A DNA stretch of 64,000 nt, taken from NCBI GenBank assembly GCA_001600875.1, contig BCLD01000012.1, forward strand, positions 54,276-118,275. Direction: 5' to 3'. Of this stretch, positions 47,619 to 58,996 are shown piece by piece. Within the stretch, counting starts at the first letter, position 1. Each line of letters opens with the position of its first letter. The notes beneath the pieces were generated by a model. It did no database searches. It worked only from the letters and a program-made list of their open reading frames with translations, and had not been told where the DNA came from. Made by a program: the position numbers and the translations under genes. The DNA comes from Solicoccozyma terricola (lineage: Eukaryota; Basidiomycota; Tremellomycetes; Filobasidiales; Piskurozymaceae).

Positions 47619-48402
47619 TTATTTCAGACCCTTGTATGGCCACTGGTACTTGTTCTTGGAGTGTGGTCGAAGAGGTGGGGCACTACACGCATCTGGAAGA
47701 CACCGCAATGTGAGCTTGGAATTCCATAAAAGCAATCAAATCCCAACGTACGGCAGACCTTCATGTCAGGTAGGTTGTGTAGGCCACAGACAAAACACCA
47801 GTAAGAACCATCCTCCTCCAGTGGTCGATCTGGGAACCTCTCGTAGAGTCTCCTTGCAAGGTCTGCACCCCAGCGGATACCTGGATCGATTTGAGCCACG
47901 AGATCCTTCATTCGCTCAGGGGTATCAAACTCGTTTCGCTCGGAGCGCTTTTCGAGCGCTCGATTTCGCTTGTGGACTTTTTTGAAGGCCGGTACTGTTT
48001 TGGTAGAAGGTCCTAGGCAGGTGAAGAGACGTTAGTGGCAATGAGCAAATGTGACATGGTCAACTCACCAGCATCGGGTAGTTCAGCATCGGAGTTGCCA
48101 TCCTCAGCATCACCATCTGTATCGTCGACACCATGATCGGGACTCCTATCGTGTTTGAGGGACGGTTTGTTGGTGCTATCCTTGCTAGATTCACTTGTCT
48201 TCTTGTCGATCGGTAGATTCTTGTTCGTGGATGTCTTCCTTTTTTTGGTTGAGTGACCTTTCATTTCGTCATCGGATGTCACTTGGTCTGCAAGAGCACA
48301 TCCCTTCCTCCTCAACTGAGGCCTCGTACGATACTCCACTAGATACTCACCGTATTCCTCATCCTCGGAATCGATTTGGATGTAATCCTCCATGTCTGCC
48401 AT
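47619..48402 (-). CDS. Small nuclear-type protein with RanBP2-like zinc finger
   Basis: About 205 residues in four exons. Start at 48402 (MADMEDYIQIDSEDEEY); an upstream in-frame ATG at 48558 is possible. The N-terminal half is acidic and Ser/Lys-rich with a likely nuclear signal (KKRKTSTNK). The middle is basic (FKKVHKRNRALEKRSER), then DLVAQIDPGIRWGADLARRLYERFP. The C-terminus has a four-Cys finger: W-C-x2-C-x3-N-x6-C-x2-C (WCFVCGLHNLPDMKVCHAC), matching the RanBP2 type, known to bind RNA or ubiquitin. The last splice (donor GTACGT, acceptor before HAC) restores this finger and gives the end KYQWPYKGLK. Intron 1 (GTGAGTATC to TTGCAG) is inferred. The function is unknown. Confidence 0.6.
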
Positions 48403-49358
48403 GATTTGTGCTGCAGTTGTTTTGTTGGAATATGCTGGGGTACGGGATGCAGTGGAGAGGACTGCAGGACGTCGATGTATGTGTCGAAACTGCGTTGCAC
48501 TCTTAAGACCGATACTCCGATGCCTGCAGGCATGCTGGCAAGTACGGGGTAGAAACAACTGGCTGGCGTTTCAGGTTGCGGCCCGTGATTCCTCGATTCA
48601 ACCCCCCACACGGCTCGTCTCTCCATCCCTCTGTCAGTCCTACTAAGAATCACCAGTTCCCACTCGTGAGCTACCACCAGCAACCACCAGCAGACCGTCA
48701 CTATTCCCCGTATGTCCATCCTTCTCTATCGCTCCCTGACGACTTGTCCCCTGATCAGTTGTGGTTGCCACCAGCATCACCCTCATATCCCTTGCGCGTT
48801 GTTGCATGCTGTCGATCCATATCCCTGGCACGTACATTTTCCACCTTGATTGCGATTCAGAGAGTGCATGCACTGATCCGTCATACTATCATCATCATCA
48901 TCATCATCATCAGCATCAGCACCAGTCTCTTCCCTCGCTATCCGCGGTATCGCTAGTATGTACATTGCTCGCATTCGGTATCACTACGCGTAGCTGATCA
49001 ATATCAACTGACCATTCGCTTCATTCTTACCACTATCATCATCTCTCTTATCTGTCTTTCATGTCCTCGTATTACTCGCACTGCTCCTCACTGTTCCCAT
49101 CATCTGTTCCGTCTTCCCCTGGTATTCCCTACATCACTCGTGCGCATCATAACCCCGTCAGCCCTAGTACTCGCTATCACTCGTGCGCTACTTTTCAGTA
49201 TCACCACCAAAATCCCTACTTCATAGCCTGGAATCCCTTCTGGTATGTTCAATAGTCACTCGTGATCAGTATCACCACGTCTCTTATGCGCTCGAGAGCT
49301 GACAAAACCACCATGATCCAGACCTAACGTTATCCCTCCCATCGCCTGGTTACATATC
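48403..49358. other. Intergenic region with a CAT microsatellite
   Basis: About 950 bp, pyrimidine- and CA-rich. It includes (ATC)n/(CAT)n runs at about 48888-48918 and 49032-49042. Short frames such as 49061-49255 are rich in Ser/Pro/His from the repeats and are not called. It should contain the promoters of both flanking genes. Confidence 0.45.
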
Positions 49359-51888
49359 ATGACACCGGCACCAAGAGACCTATGTTTGCAACCATATACT
49401 CGCACAGAGCTAGCCTACTTGGCTGAAGGGATGGCGTTGCGACATGGAGACTTGGTCGCGCAGAAAAACTGGTTGAACACGTTCCAGTCTTCTGCCGACG
49501 TGGCGTCTGGGCAGCCTGCCTCCAAACGTCTCCTTGCGAAACCATACCGAGCAAAGGATGATGGTCCTCTTGGCAACCTGAAGGGTTCACCGATCCTCAA
49601 GGTAATTCACGATCATTATCTTCCATCTGGAAATCCGCCCACCCGAACGCTTTATTTAAGTGAGAAGTTCTTCACATCTCGCGAGGTATGTCTCTGAACC
49701 ACACCTGAAGCAAGATTTTCTCACTCAATGTGTCATTTCGCTACAGCTGGCGATTCGCTGGACGATGGTCTTCGACACAGTGATCAAGCACTTTGATGGC
49801 TCCATGCCTTCATCTGCACAATTCGGACAATTGCACACTTTGATAGACCAAGATTACCCAAGCAGAGACTTCCATATCTCTGATACGTCGTTAAAGAAAA
49901 CTGTTCCTCGATTCCGCCCACTACCCCTCATGGATGGATACGATGATGTCGTGAAGGATCTACCGCCGCGAGAGGCCATTGACATTGTGGGTTAGCTCCT
50001 GTCCCCTATTCTGAAGTTGGTGCCTGAAGTTTCCCTCCTGTGCAGATGATCAAGAGAAGAGCAGAGTTGACCCGTGTGAGCATTGTAGTTGCGGATCGAG
50101 GGCCAGAACGCAGGTGCACTGCGAACACCCACTACCATGCGTGAGCCGCCTTCAATGATGCTCTTCGAGTGTATATTTCTTGATTTCCTTCCCAAATCAA
50201 TCGCAGATTCGATAGAACGATAGACAGGCCCATGTTGCGCGTCCTGCCAGAGCTCGATGCAGCTGAGGACGATGACACACTCAACAAGGTTAAAGAACTC
50301 ATCTTCCGAATGATGGATGAACACATCAGCACGACTGTCATTATTGGAAGTGTCGCCCTCACTCTCGGTGTCCTTCTCACCGACTATCAAATCAACCTGC
50401 GATTTACTCTGGAGTGGACAAGTTCTCGTGGCGTGGCCAACCGCAGAGGTGAGGTGAACATGGCTGGATCGTACCGAGAGATGCAAAGACTGCAGAAGAT
50501 CATCGACGACGACGAGATGTCGCCGGAAGCTCGTAACGATACACGTCACATCTTCAATAGCATTGCCCCCCATCTGGTCACTGATGAGCTAGTGGAGGAC
50601 TGTTCGAAAGGGAGAGAGTTGTCCATCGATGATTACAAGGCGTTCATAGGGAGCTATGGGGATGTGGTAGGTTGTGGTGGTGTGAGTAACCCAGCCATCA
50701 GCCAGTGCATCGCGAGGACAAGCATTGATGATCTGTTTCAACAGCGTGGTGGATGCTTCTACACCCGGGCCAACATCAAGAAAACCAACATAACCTCCGA
50801 ATGGTTCGAGTCTCCTCTCGCTAATGCTATGAACCCTGAATGGGCAGAGTCAATCCCGTCGGTTCGATGTCGGTCATGTGCGAGGACAGAGGTCTTCCTC
50901 ATCGAGTGAGCTTTGCTGTTTACTTCGCGAGCGATGAAGGCTGGAGCATTAATCACGTCTTCATTTGTTCTCCTTTGCAGCCCACAGTTCTGCTCCATGA
51001 GCACCGTTAATGCTCATCACCTCATGTCCGGAAAACCTCGAAGCCGCGCTAGCGATGACCTCTCTACAACACTTGGTGCTCTATCATGTACCAGGGCGAT
51101 GTGCCCCTTCGGCATATTACCAGGATCAGGTTGGGAGTTATCGCCAGTCGGAATCTGGGAGCGCTTGTGTCCTAACTGTACTTGCTGGGTCCGATCCATG
51201 ATGGACGGGGAGTGGAAGAACCTCAGTGAGTGGTCTCTCTCCGGCTATCTGTGCTCCACAAAGTCATCCAACTCACCAAGGCCGCGTGTGCAGATGCCGA
51301 CGCAAAGGCCAAAGGACAACGATACCGAATACCGGACCATGGCTTCGCCTACATCATTTGCAGCGAAGAAGGGTGTGACGAGGAGGCACAGGATTACCGA
51401 TCATCACCAGACGTGGCGCTTCGTAGCAAATTCACAGACCATCATTTGGGGTATGTCAACGCGCAACACCTACCAATCTGTCGAGATTGTTTCAAGAGCC
51501 GCTGGAATGGAATGGACTATGATGAGATGACGAGTGATGTGCCAGACTACCTGAGGAGTGGAAAAAACGGGCACGGTGGACAACCCGTGAAGGCACTTGC
51601 CGAGGAGGTATTCAGAGAATTCGTCCAGCAGAAGATCAACGACGAAATCGCTCTATACCAACTCATTCTCAACACGGCTGCCAAAGGTTGTCATACATTG
51701 TATGGTGAGCAACACCCGGGGAAAAAGACCACACTCCGCTGACCTTTTGTGGAACTTCTATTGCTGTAGAGCGACCACTTAGCATGAGGCATGTCAGAAA
51801 CATGCTCTACAACAGGATCCGCGGGATGCCAAGGACGCAAAGAAATCTCTACTTTCTTGACACCTTGTTGGGAGGTGAGGCGGTTTGA
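49359..51888 (+). CDS. Large unrecognised Cys-rich multi-exon protein
   Basis: No known family recognised. Exons follow well: 49359-49685 (MTPAPRDLCLQPYTRTELAY), then LAIRWTMVFDTVIKHFDGS, MIKRRAELTR, a long exon 50206-50907 (DRPMLRVLPELDAAEDDD ... RCRSCARTEVFLI), an exon reading PQFCSMSTVNAHHL ... RLCPNCTCWVRSMMDG, an exon from about 51291 (NADAKAKGQRYRIPDHGFAY ... QHLPICRDCFKSRW), and a last exon ending LDTLLGGEAV. Several Cys/His groups (CRSC, CPNCTC, CSEEGC, CRDC) look like metal sites. One hydrophobic stretch, TVIIGSVALTLGVLL, might be a helix. The join before DRTIDRPM is not canonical and is uncertain. About 750 residues. It sits in the accessory island with relics, so it may be lineage-specific or element-derived. 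Confidence 0.5.
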
Positions 51889-51908
51889 TATTGGTTAGAA
51901 AACCTGGG

Positions 51909-52135
51909 GATAAAATACGGTTCCGACGAGTGGATATAATGATGCGCATCAATCAAAGGTAGCGATGTTAAATGACAATTTTGATTTGGGTTTAGTTTTA
52001 TTGCTGGACACGACAATCTAGTCCTTCCGTTACCATCCTACACTCGCTTTGCATCGAGCCCCAGAGTATTTCCCCTCCATGTCAGCGCCCTTCCTCAGCA
52101 TAATCCCCACCTCCACCCTCCGATGGGAAACGGTT
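51909..52135. pseudogene. Scrambled relics of the purple acid phosphatase gene
   Basis: Three pieces match the gene at 42033-43839. 51909-51990 matches its 3' flank (43888-43975, sharing GATGCGCATCAATCAA and AGCGATGTTAAATG). 51998-52055 matches the exon around 43594-43660 (GACAATCTAGTCCT, CGTTACCATCCTACAC). 52098-52125 matches the start region (TCCCCACCTCCACCCTCCGAT-like, compare 42037-42056). The order, 3' flank then exon then 5' start, differs from the gene. No frame is kept. These are remains of an old duplicate. Confidence 0.65.
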
Positions 52136-52207
52136 CAAAGCATCGGCGAGAAGAGAGCGGCAAGGAGATGGCCAGTAGAGAGAACGATGTAACATTCCCC
52201 ACTATAG

Positions 52208-52878
52208 ATGATCCGAGTGGCAAATGGGACCCAGTGGCGACAAGTGTGGCGAACCTGGGTCGGCAATCTCAAGCAGTTCTCTGTCGGTCATTCATACGCA
52301 GAACCCCCTACACACGACCATACGTCTACACTGCACGATGTCCTCCTCGAACGGCCAGATGACAACCCAGTGTGTCTGTATCCTGGCGTTCCGAGAAGCC
52401 AACTCGTGTTCACAGCTCAATCGGCCTCTGTTCTGAATGTGGGAACCTCAACCTGCGGCTGACATTTCCACTTTGGGGCATGCATCTAAAGGTAGAAAAA
52501 CTCTTTCCTCAAACATTTCCGGCACTCCCAATGCTCTCAATCACATTCAATATCAGTTTCAAGATGCCACCATGCCAAATCAAGAGTGCCGCTGGAAAAA
52601 GGGTAGATTCCAATCGAAGACTGATCAAACCACCTGCTACGAGGGACAATGAAGTGAGTTCTTGCATGACGACCGAGTTTGCAACTAGACTGGTGACCTG
52701 GATACGTCAACAGTATTGGAAGAATCGACATGCAAAGGCCAACGAGGTGTTGCTTCGAGGATCAAAAGACGGTATCCAGATCAAGCTCAACCCCACGCAA
52801 GTAGACTGGATTCTCAGCATCGTTTCGGCGGACGCCTACTTCTGGACAGTCTATATGAAGGAAGGGTTTTCCGCCTAA
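52208..52878 (+). CDS. Hypothetical reading frames, possibly one small gene
   Basis: Low-confidence coding. 52208-52436 reads WRQVWRTWVGNLKQF ... HDVLLERPDDNPVCLYPGVP. 52437-52651 and 52712-52878 read LTFPLWGMHLK ... LIKPPATRDNE and, after a clean 60-nt GTGAGT-CAG intron (52653-52712), YWKNRHAKANEVLLRG ... AYFWTVYMKEGFSA. The frame between the first and second piece changes. No family recognised. It could instead be upstream exons of the short gene that follows. Confidence 0.33.
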
Positions 52879-52986
52879 GGATGAATCTAGATGGTGATCA
52901 TCCGTGAGTGACGGTCTGCTCAGGGGTAGCTATATCACCCTCCAAATATCCTCCCTTACTCTCAGGCTGTACCCACCACTTTCAAT

Positions 52987-53333
52987 GACAATCACACCGG
53001 CCCCGTATCATCCAAACTTCTCCAAAACGGGAAAAATGGCCGACCCCTTCGTGGGTTGTCCCTCAATCTTACTCTCTTGGCCGTTCACTGACATACTCTG
53101 ACTGAATTCGATACAGACCGTTTTAGGTGCGGGCTGGTACTCACAATACGAGATCGATCTCGTGGCGGCCAGAGTCCGATCGTTGCTAGCCAATCCTCCA
53201 GACCGAGAATTGAATAAGACGATGATGGATGCGTACAAAGAGGACACCGCGGCTTTCGATGCGACCGCCAGAGCTCATCTCGAATCGTGGGTTAGGAAGG
53301 TGCAATTGCCAAAAACAGACAAGCTGATATAAC
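52987..53333 (+). CDS. Small hypothetical protein
   Basis: Two exons. 52987-53051 gives MTITPAPYHPNFSKTGKM; after an intron ending ATACAG (53118), TVLGAGWYSQYEIDLVAARV runs on to the end LPKTDKLI at 53333. About 92 residues, helical and charged. The first residues (MT-TPAP) and the sequence before the ATG resemble the start of the large gene at 49359, hinting at shared ancestry. No family recognised. It could be the 3' part of the frames just upstream. Confidence 0.4.
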
Positions 53334-54031
53334 CTTGAGAGTTGCGACACCAGCATCCCAACCTGGACCGCCGAAGAAAAAGGAAAAGGTAGGGCTTCCG
53401 GTGAAAGGCTTGGTGGAGGTCTTGGCGAGGTCAGCTCGGAAGAGATGAGGGAGAAGAGATTTCCAGCTTTCAAAAGGAACGGTTGAAGCTTTAAGGAATG
53501 GAGATCATCTTGTTAGAGCTACGTAGGTTAGATGATTGGACCCCTATCATAATGTGTTTGCATCGGGGAAAAAACGACAATCCCCCACTGGGCTGCTCAT
53601 TCCGGGGCTCCTTGGATGCCAGCCTCATCTCCAGGTCCAACATGAAATACCTAGGGTCCTTCCGGTGGCCAGTTCCCTCCGTATTCACCATGCTCACATG
53701 AGTGTGCGGAGAGGGACGAGGATTTGACAATCGACGGATGAATCGGCTTGACCGTCTTGCTATCTGCTATCAGCACCACCATTCTGCTTCGGCCTGTCGC
53801 GTCGTGTGGGGGACCTTTCATGTCGGCCATTTTTTCAAAAAAAACGGGTTATAAAGTGGTTACAAAAGGGAAACACAGCGACGGTCGCCTCTAAAAATTA
53901 TTACGAGCACATTGTTAAGCCACCGATGAAGGGACTAGAGAAGTCAATTCCTACCGCGTCTTGGTGAATACAACCACCGGGCTCAACCATTGCTCGATCA
54001 CCATCGCCACCCCCGGTAACCGACGCCATAA
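53334..54031. other. Intergenic region before ammonium transporter
   Basis: About 700 bp with no credible gene. It holds the ammonium transporter 3' flank on the right. The frames present (such as 53491-53730 on the minus strand) lack splice partners and domain features. Confidence 0.45.
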
Positions 54032-56388
54032 CTAAACGTCAACACGCCCACCACCAACCTTTTCGCTTCCCACACCCTCCGTTGGAGCATCAGGTTGCTC
54101 CGTCTTTGTTGTCGCTTCGAGGGACCCGTGTGAAGATTCAACATGGTGCAATCGGAGCTCTGGGTCCAGCGCGATGTAATCGTGAAGGAATTCGCCCAAT
54201 TCAGCGTCGTCGATGCCGACGATTTCTTCTTCCTCTGAGCAGCGGAGTCTAAGTCCCGGAACGAAGTGAAAGAGCCAGCAGAGTAGGGTTGTGACTACAA
54301 GAGACCAACCGAATGCCGAGCTGGTGGAAGGCGAGAACGGATGTCAGCGACGAGATGATTGACAGGAAGCTCGGGCGTCACATACCACAAGTCGGCGATT
54401 TGATAGCCTAGCTGGATGTAATGCTGATTCAACCATCCTCCTGGGATGACAGTACCGTCCAGACCGGCGATCGCACTATCTGCGAAGAGACCTGATTTGG
54501 AAGAAGACGACGAAAGAAGATTAGGAAACGGTTTCAACGAGATTTAAATTCCAATCACCCACCCGTCATAACACAACCGATCATTCCTCCGACTGCGTGA
54601 GATGCGAAGATATCGAGTGTGTCTGGTAGTTGCGACAGAAAAGGGAACAAAGGGGTAGGGGAGCAGGACACAAAATTAAACGAAAGCCAGAGTGTCATAT
54701 GGCGCATGCTGCACTCACCATCTACGTTTAGCAAGTACTTCAGTCTAGTGGCAAAATTGCAACCAAAAGCGGTGACCACGCCGATCGCCACAGATGCTGG
54801 AACTCCAACGAAACCGGAAGCCGGGGTGATACTGAAGCCCCACAATAAGAGTCATGGTCAGTTATTTGAGCCTAACGTGGTTGTAGCTGGCGTGGATATG
54901 TACCCGACGAGTCCACAGATGGCACCGGAGCAGAAACCGACAGCCGAAAATTTCCTCTCCAACCTCCAATCCAAAAGCATCCACGTAATGCCCCCGCATG
55001 AAGCTGCGGTTGTGGTGACCATACAAGCCATGACTGCACGTAGATTAGCACCTAGAGCCGATCCACCGTTGAATCCTGTTGGTATGGACAAGTATTAGAA
55101 GGCAAAATCGAGAGTATTACGATATCTGACAGGAGGGAAAACGTACCAAACCTGTTTGAAAGAATGAGGGATCGTTAGTAAACGATAGGGTTGTGTGAGA
55201 TAATGGACAAGACGCTTGCCAACCGAGCCATAATAGCACTGTGCCGAGAATAACGAAGAACGTCGAGTGAGGCTTGTATGCGAGCTTTTCAGTACCGTAT
55301 CCCCTTCGTTTTCCGAGATAAATCGAAATTGCAAATGATGCAGTACCGCCTGGAGAGGTTTTGGATGGGACAAAGAGTAACAGTTGTTTACGGATGAGAC
55401 ACAGTGGACGGTCTGCAAGGTAATGTTTATTGAAAGACTCACTTGAGATGTGTACGGGGGAACCACCAGCAAAATCGAGTCCTCCGAGGACGAAACTCCA
55501 ACTGAAACGGAACCAATTTTCGCGGGTTAATTTGAGGGGTGGCGGAACGGACTGCGACCTTTGAACTCACCCACTACTATTCCACGTCCACATGGCTGTG
55601 TCATTTGTTAACATTACAACGTTAGCGACCAAACCCAAGAAAAGAAATTTGCTGCAGAAGACAGAAAAAAAGAAAAAGAAAAAAAAAACGACGCGCAACA
55701 GACGAACGGACTCACCGATCGGGCAATAAACAACTGTCAACCAACAGAATATGAATAAAAGAACCGGTCCTATCCTTGCTCGTTCTGCGAAACCACCAAT
55801 CATGAGGATACCAGTGATGATTGCGAACATTGATTGATAGATACAGAACAGCAGAGCAGGTATTCTTGATGATCCAATGGAAGGTAAATCTAATACACCC
55901 ATCAGTGCAAAGTGGCTGAGGTTCCCCAAGAATGGAGAAGAAGTCTCTGCGAATGCTAGACTGTAACCCCAGAAAAACCACTGGAAACTGTGTATATAGG
56001 AAACGTTAACATTGTTGTTTAGCAAACCCACTCTCCTTCCCACCCCATCTCATCGACTCACGCTCCAACGCCTAATCCAGCCACCGATAACATGAGCATC
56101 GACAGCCCATTCTTCCTCCTCAGTAGACCGGAGTACAGGAACCCGACTCCTGGAATCATCACCCAGACCACTATCAGGCCAAAGGGGGGCGCCGAGGGGG
56201 GAGGGGGGGGACGTTTGTCAGATCACCGTTGAATCCACATGGGACAGCCGAAATGGCTTTGCTGAACAGAAACACTCACAGGCTGTAGCCACTATAATCC
56301 ACGCCATGTCTCCTAAATTATAAAGAGTTGCCACTCCATCCGTGGTGTAAATCGGGTTGCCTTCCGGCGAGAATGTTACGTTGACCAT
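54032..56388 (-). CDS. Ammonium transporter (Amt/Mep/Rh family)
   Basis: Imports ammonium across the plasma membrane; some members also sense nitrogen state. About 490 residues in roughly ten exons. Start MVNVTFSPEGNPIYTTDG (56388), then GDMAWIIVATAC, PGVGFLYSGLLRRKN (the family's opening signature), FQWFFWGYSLAF (Phe-gate region), MIGGFAERARIGP, DFAGGSPVHISSGTA (first pore His), FNGGSALGANLRAV, and SHAVGGMIGC (second pore His). The twin-His pore is intact. The cytosolic C-tail (GLRLRCSEEEEIVGIDDAELGEF) has the conserved G-D-E block and then a Ser/Glu-rich end GGGRVDV. It lies upstream of, and faces away from, a Par32-like DUF3602 gene. Confidence 0.96.
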
Positions 56389-57481
56389 TGCGCGGCGGGG
56401 GTTGGAAATGGGATACCTGGATGCGGCGGCGGGGCGGCGGGGCGGGGGGTACGGGTTGTCAGCCTGGGAAGTGCACTCCTACTCCTCCCACTCCCACTCC
56501 CACTCCGCCACTCGCCACTCACTCTGTTGTATGATTTTCGATCCAACGAGGGGCTGGGCTGGGGGGGGGGGACGTGCGATCACCTCACCTCCTCTCGGTT
56601 GTTTATATGAGCAAAAAGGGGGAGCACACGCCAAGACGATGCAACCCCCCATCGCCCAATCATGCAGCTGCGAACCCAGCGGATCAACACACACAGATAA
56701 CGGATTGGGTTTCGGAATGGAATAGATAAGGGACAAAGGACGGGGGGGCAGGGGGGCTTTTTTCCCGTGTTGTCATTTTTTTTTTTCTGGATTCGGGGTT
56801 TCTTTTTTAAATCCCGTTTCGGTTCGTTGGTCCTGCTTGTGGGCGCGGGCGAGGGCGAGGGCGATTTCTAGTTCTATCATTAGATTCCGATGATTTCTGG
56901 GGGTTTTTTTTTTTTTTGGGTTTTTTTTTTCGGTGTAGGAAAATCTGGGTAAAGATAACAGAAAACGAGGCATGGAAATTATTCACCGCACCCCCTTCTT
57001 CCCCTCCTGACGATCCTCCACTCAACCAATCGGCCGAAAGGAACGGAGGACCGAGGACGGATAAGGGCGATGGACGATGGAACGATAGGGGACCGCGTGT
57101 GCCGAAAGATTCATTTTCGAAATTGTAGTTGATTCCCCGAGGTCTTGTTTGGTAGGGTGAGTGTGATACTTGTCTTTCGTTTTTGAATCCATTCGTTTAA
57201 TCATGCCAAGAACAAAACGGAAACGGGAAATGGCGAATGGGTCAGCTGGCCAGTGTTCTTCGTTTCGTCTCTTTTTTCCTCTCTTTTTTTCTCCTCTCTT
57301 TTTTTCTCTGTTTTTTGGCCCCACTATCGAGACACAATGACACGACATTTCTTTTTGAATATTATACAAGTAGGATAAACCTCCCTCTGAAGGGGGTAAA
57401 TCAAAAGCGAAAAATGGGGTCCCCAGCCGGGGGAGACGGGGGGTAGACTGGGAGGAGGAGGAGCAGCAGGAGGAGGTGGGG

Positions 57482-57484
<3 letters not shown>

Positions 57485-57574
<90 letters not shown>
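57485..57574. repeat. Ninety consecutive G
   Basis: An unbroken run of 90 G on the plus strand, preceded by CCCCAGCCGGGGG-like and GGAGGAGGAGCAG sequence. No interruption at all, which is rare even in G-rich DNA. It may be real or an assembly or sequencing extension. Confidence 0.9.
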
Positions 57575-57575
<1 letters not shown>

Positions 57576-58070
57576 AGTGCTAAGCCAATATATTTTAAAT
57601 TGATTTTTTTTCAACCAGAGCCTGGGCGTCATCTGTCTGCATTACCAGCCTACCATCCTATCTACCTACCTACCTACCTACCTGCCTACCTACCTGAATC
57701 GAAACTGGTTATCATCGAAGGATCAGGGAGAAACGAAAACCAAACCCAGAAAACGACAAAACAAATCACAACCACCCGCCTGGCACCGCAATTCACCCAA
57801 ATCCGCCCAAATCGCCCAAATCGCCCAAATCTCACCCGACAAACCGCCATCCCTCCGCTACGGGAAAGACGGGGAAACGAAAAAAAACCCACCCAAAGTC
57901 AATAGGAGAAAGTGGTCAACCCACCAACTCGAAGCGATAAGTCGGCGTTGTACACCGTTGGTGGAGGAGGATTCTGTTACGACCACATCGTCCCGAACCC
58001 CCCCNCCCCACCCCCAACCCTAGCAGAGGACGTCGTTGTCCTCCCGTCTTGTCAAACCCGTACCACTACG

Positions 58071-58073
<3 letters not shown>

Positions 58074-58107
<34 letters not shown>

Positions 58108-58153
58108 AGGAACCCCCCGGCCCCCCCCCCCCCTCCCCCCCCCCCCCCCCCCC
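58074..58153. repeat. Poly-C tracts (34 C, then interrupted C-runs)
   Basis: 58074-58107 is 34 consecutive C preceded by GTAA. Further C-runs with single interruptions continue to 58154. They lie 20-100 bp before a possible start codon at 58173. Confidence 0.85.
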
Positions 58154-58172
58154 CTTCACCCCCACCCCCACC

Positions 58173-58478
58173 ATGGAACGCCGCGGTCGATCCCCTTCAT
58201 TCCCAACCCCATCCACCGGTTTAACCCTCCGTCAAAAGCTAAGTCGTGCCTTATCACCTAATGCCCAACGTGGATTAGATGGTGTTGGTGAAGATGGATG
58301 GGATGGAGATGGGGCGTATAGGGAAGGGGAAGGGGGGGAAGGTAGTGGATTGGTTGGAAGAAGAAATAGTCGGACTTGTGAGTGTGCGGGTGTCGCGGTG
58401 TGTGCGGTGTGTGCGGTGTGTACGGGTGTGTTGTGCGTTGTGCGATGCGCGGTGTTATTGGGTAAGAAGGCGGGTTAA
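58173..58478 (+). CDS. Possible short reading frame, low confidence
   Basis: ATG in ACCATGG context. It encodes MERRGRSPSFPTPSTGLTL, then RQKLSRALSPNAQRGLDG, then a Gly/Glu/Asp-rich stretch and GLVGRRNSRT. After that the frame becomes a Cys/Val/Ala run produced by a GTGTGCGG tandem, so an intron donor (GTGAGTGTG, 58378) is more likely there. It could be a first exon of an unrecognised gene or an alternative 5' exon of the DUF3602 gene. No domain seen. Confidence 0.3.
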   Translation: MERRGRSPSFPTPSTGLTLRQKLSRALSPNAQRGLDGVGEDGWDGDGAYREGEGGEGSGLVGRRNSRTCECAGVAVCAVCAVCTGVLCVVRCAVLLGKKAG

Positions 58479-58996
58479 CAACGAGTAGAGGTAGTCACCC
58501 CCGTCATCTCCCGCCCGAGTCATCTCCCCATCTCCCTGCCTGCTGCCTCCCTTTCTCCTTATCTCTCTCTCCCTATCTCTGCCTACGTACGATGTGGACC
58601 CCATCACTGGTCCAATCGTATTCCCCCATGCGCCCCCGCCCATTTCTGGGGTTTCTTTTTCCCGGGTCGGGATTTTTCCCTTTTCCCTTTTTTCCCTTTT
58701 TCCCTTTTTGCCCTTTTTTCCCTTTTTTCCCTTTTTTCCCTTTTTTTTTCCCACGGGGGTTGTTTCTGTTTTTCCGATTTTTTTTTTCCCTTGGCTTTTT
58801 TGTTGGAGTGGTGTGTGAGATAAGGATGTCGGAGAGGAAGCGGAGTGGTGCTCGGTGCTCGGGAATGACGGGACCCGATTCGCTCATTGTCGACGCTGAC
58901 TCTCAGTTTCATCATCCATCGCATACAACCAACCAACACCCCCGCGTCGACAACATCCATCCACATCCCTCACCACCATCCACACACACAGCCATC

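Larger units (their letters stand above)
56389..58172. promoter_or_regulatory. Long homopolymer-rich intergenic region
   Basis: About 1.8 kb. Next to the transporter start lie G-rich and CT-rich stretches (CACTCC tandem near 56472-56510), then T-runs (56779-56788, 56906-56928), a 90-G tract at 57485-57574, a (CTAC)n run at 57661-57690, and an AAATCGCCC tandem (57800-57830). Poly-Gly and poly-Pro frames here are artefacts of the tracts. One ambiguous base at 58005. Confidence 0.6.

Noticed and set aside
57324..57632. Poly-Pro and poly-Gly frames
   Set aside because: Products of the 90-G tract.
58036..58261. Pro-rich frames over C-runs
   Set aside because: Homopolymer artefacts; only the ATG at 58173 has any coding character.
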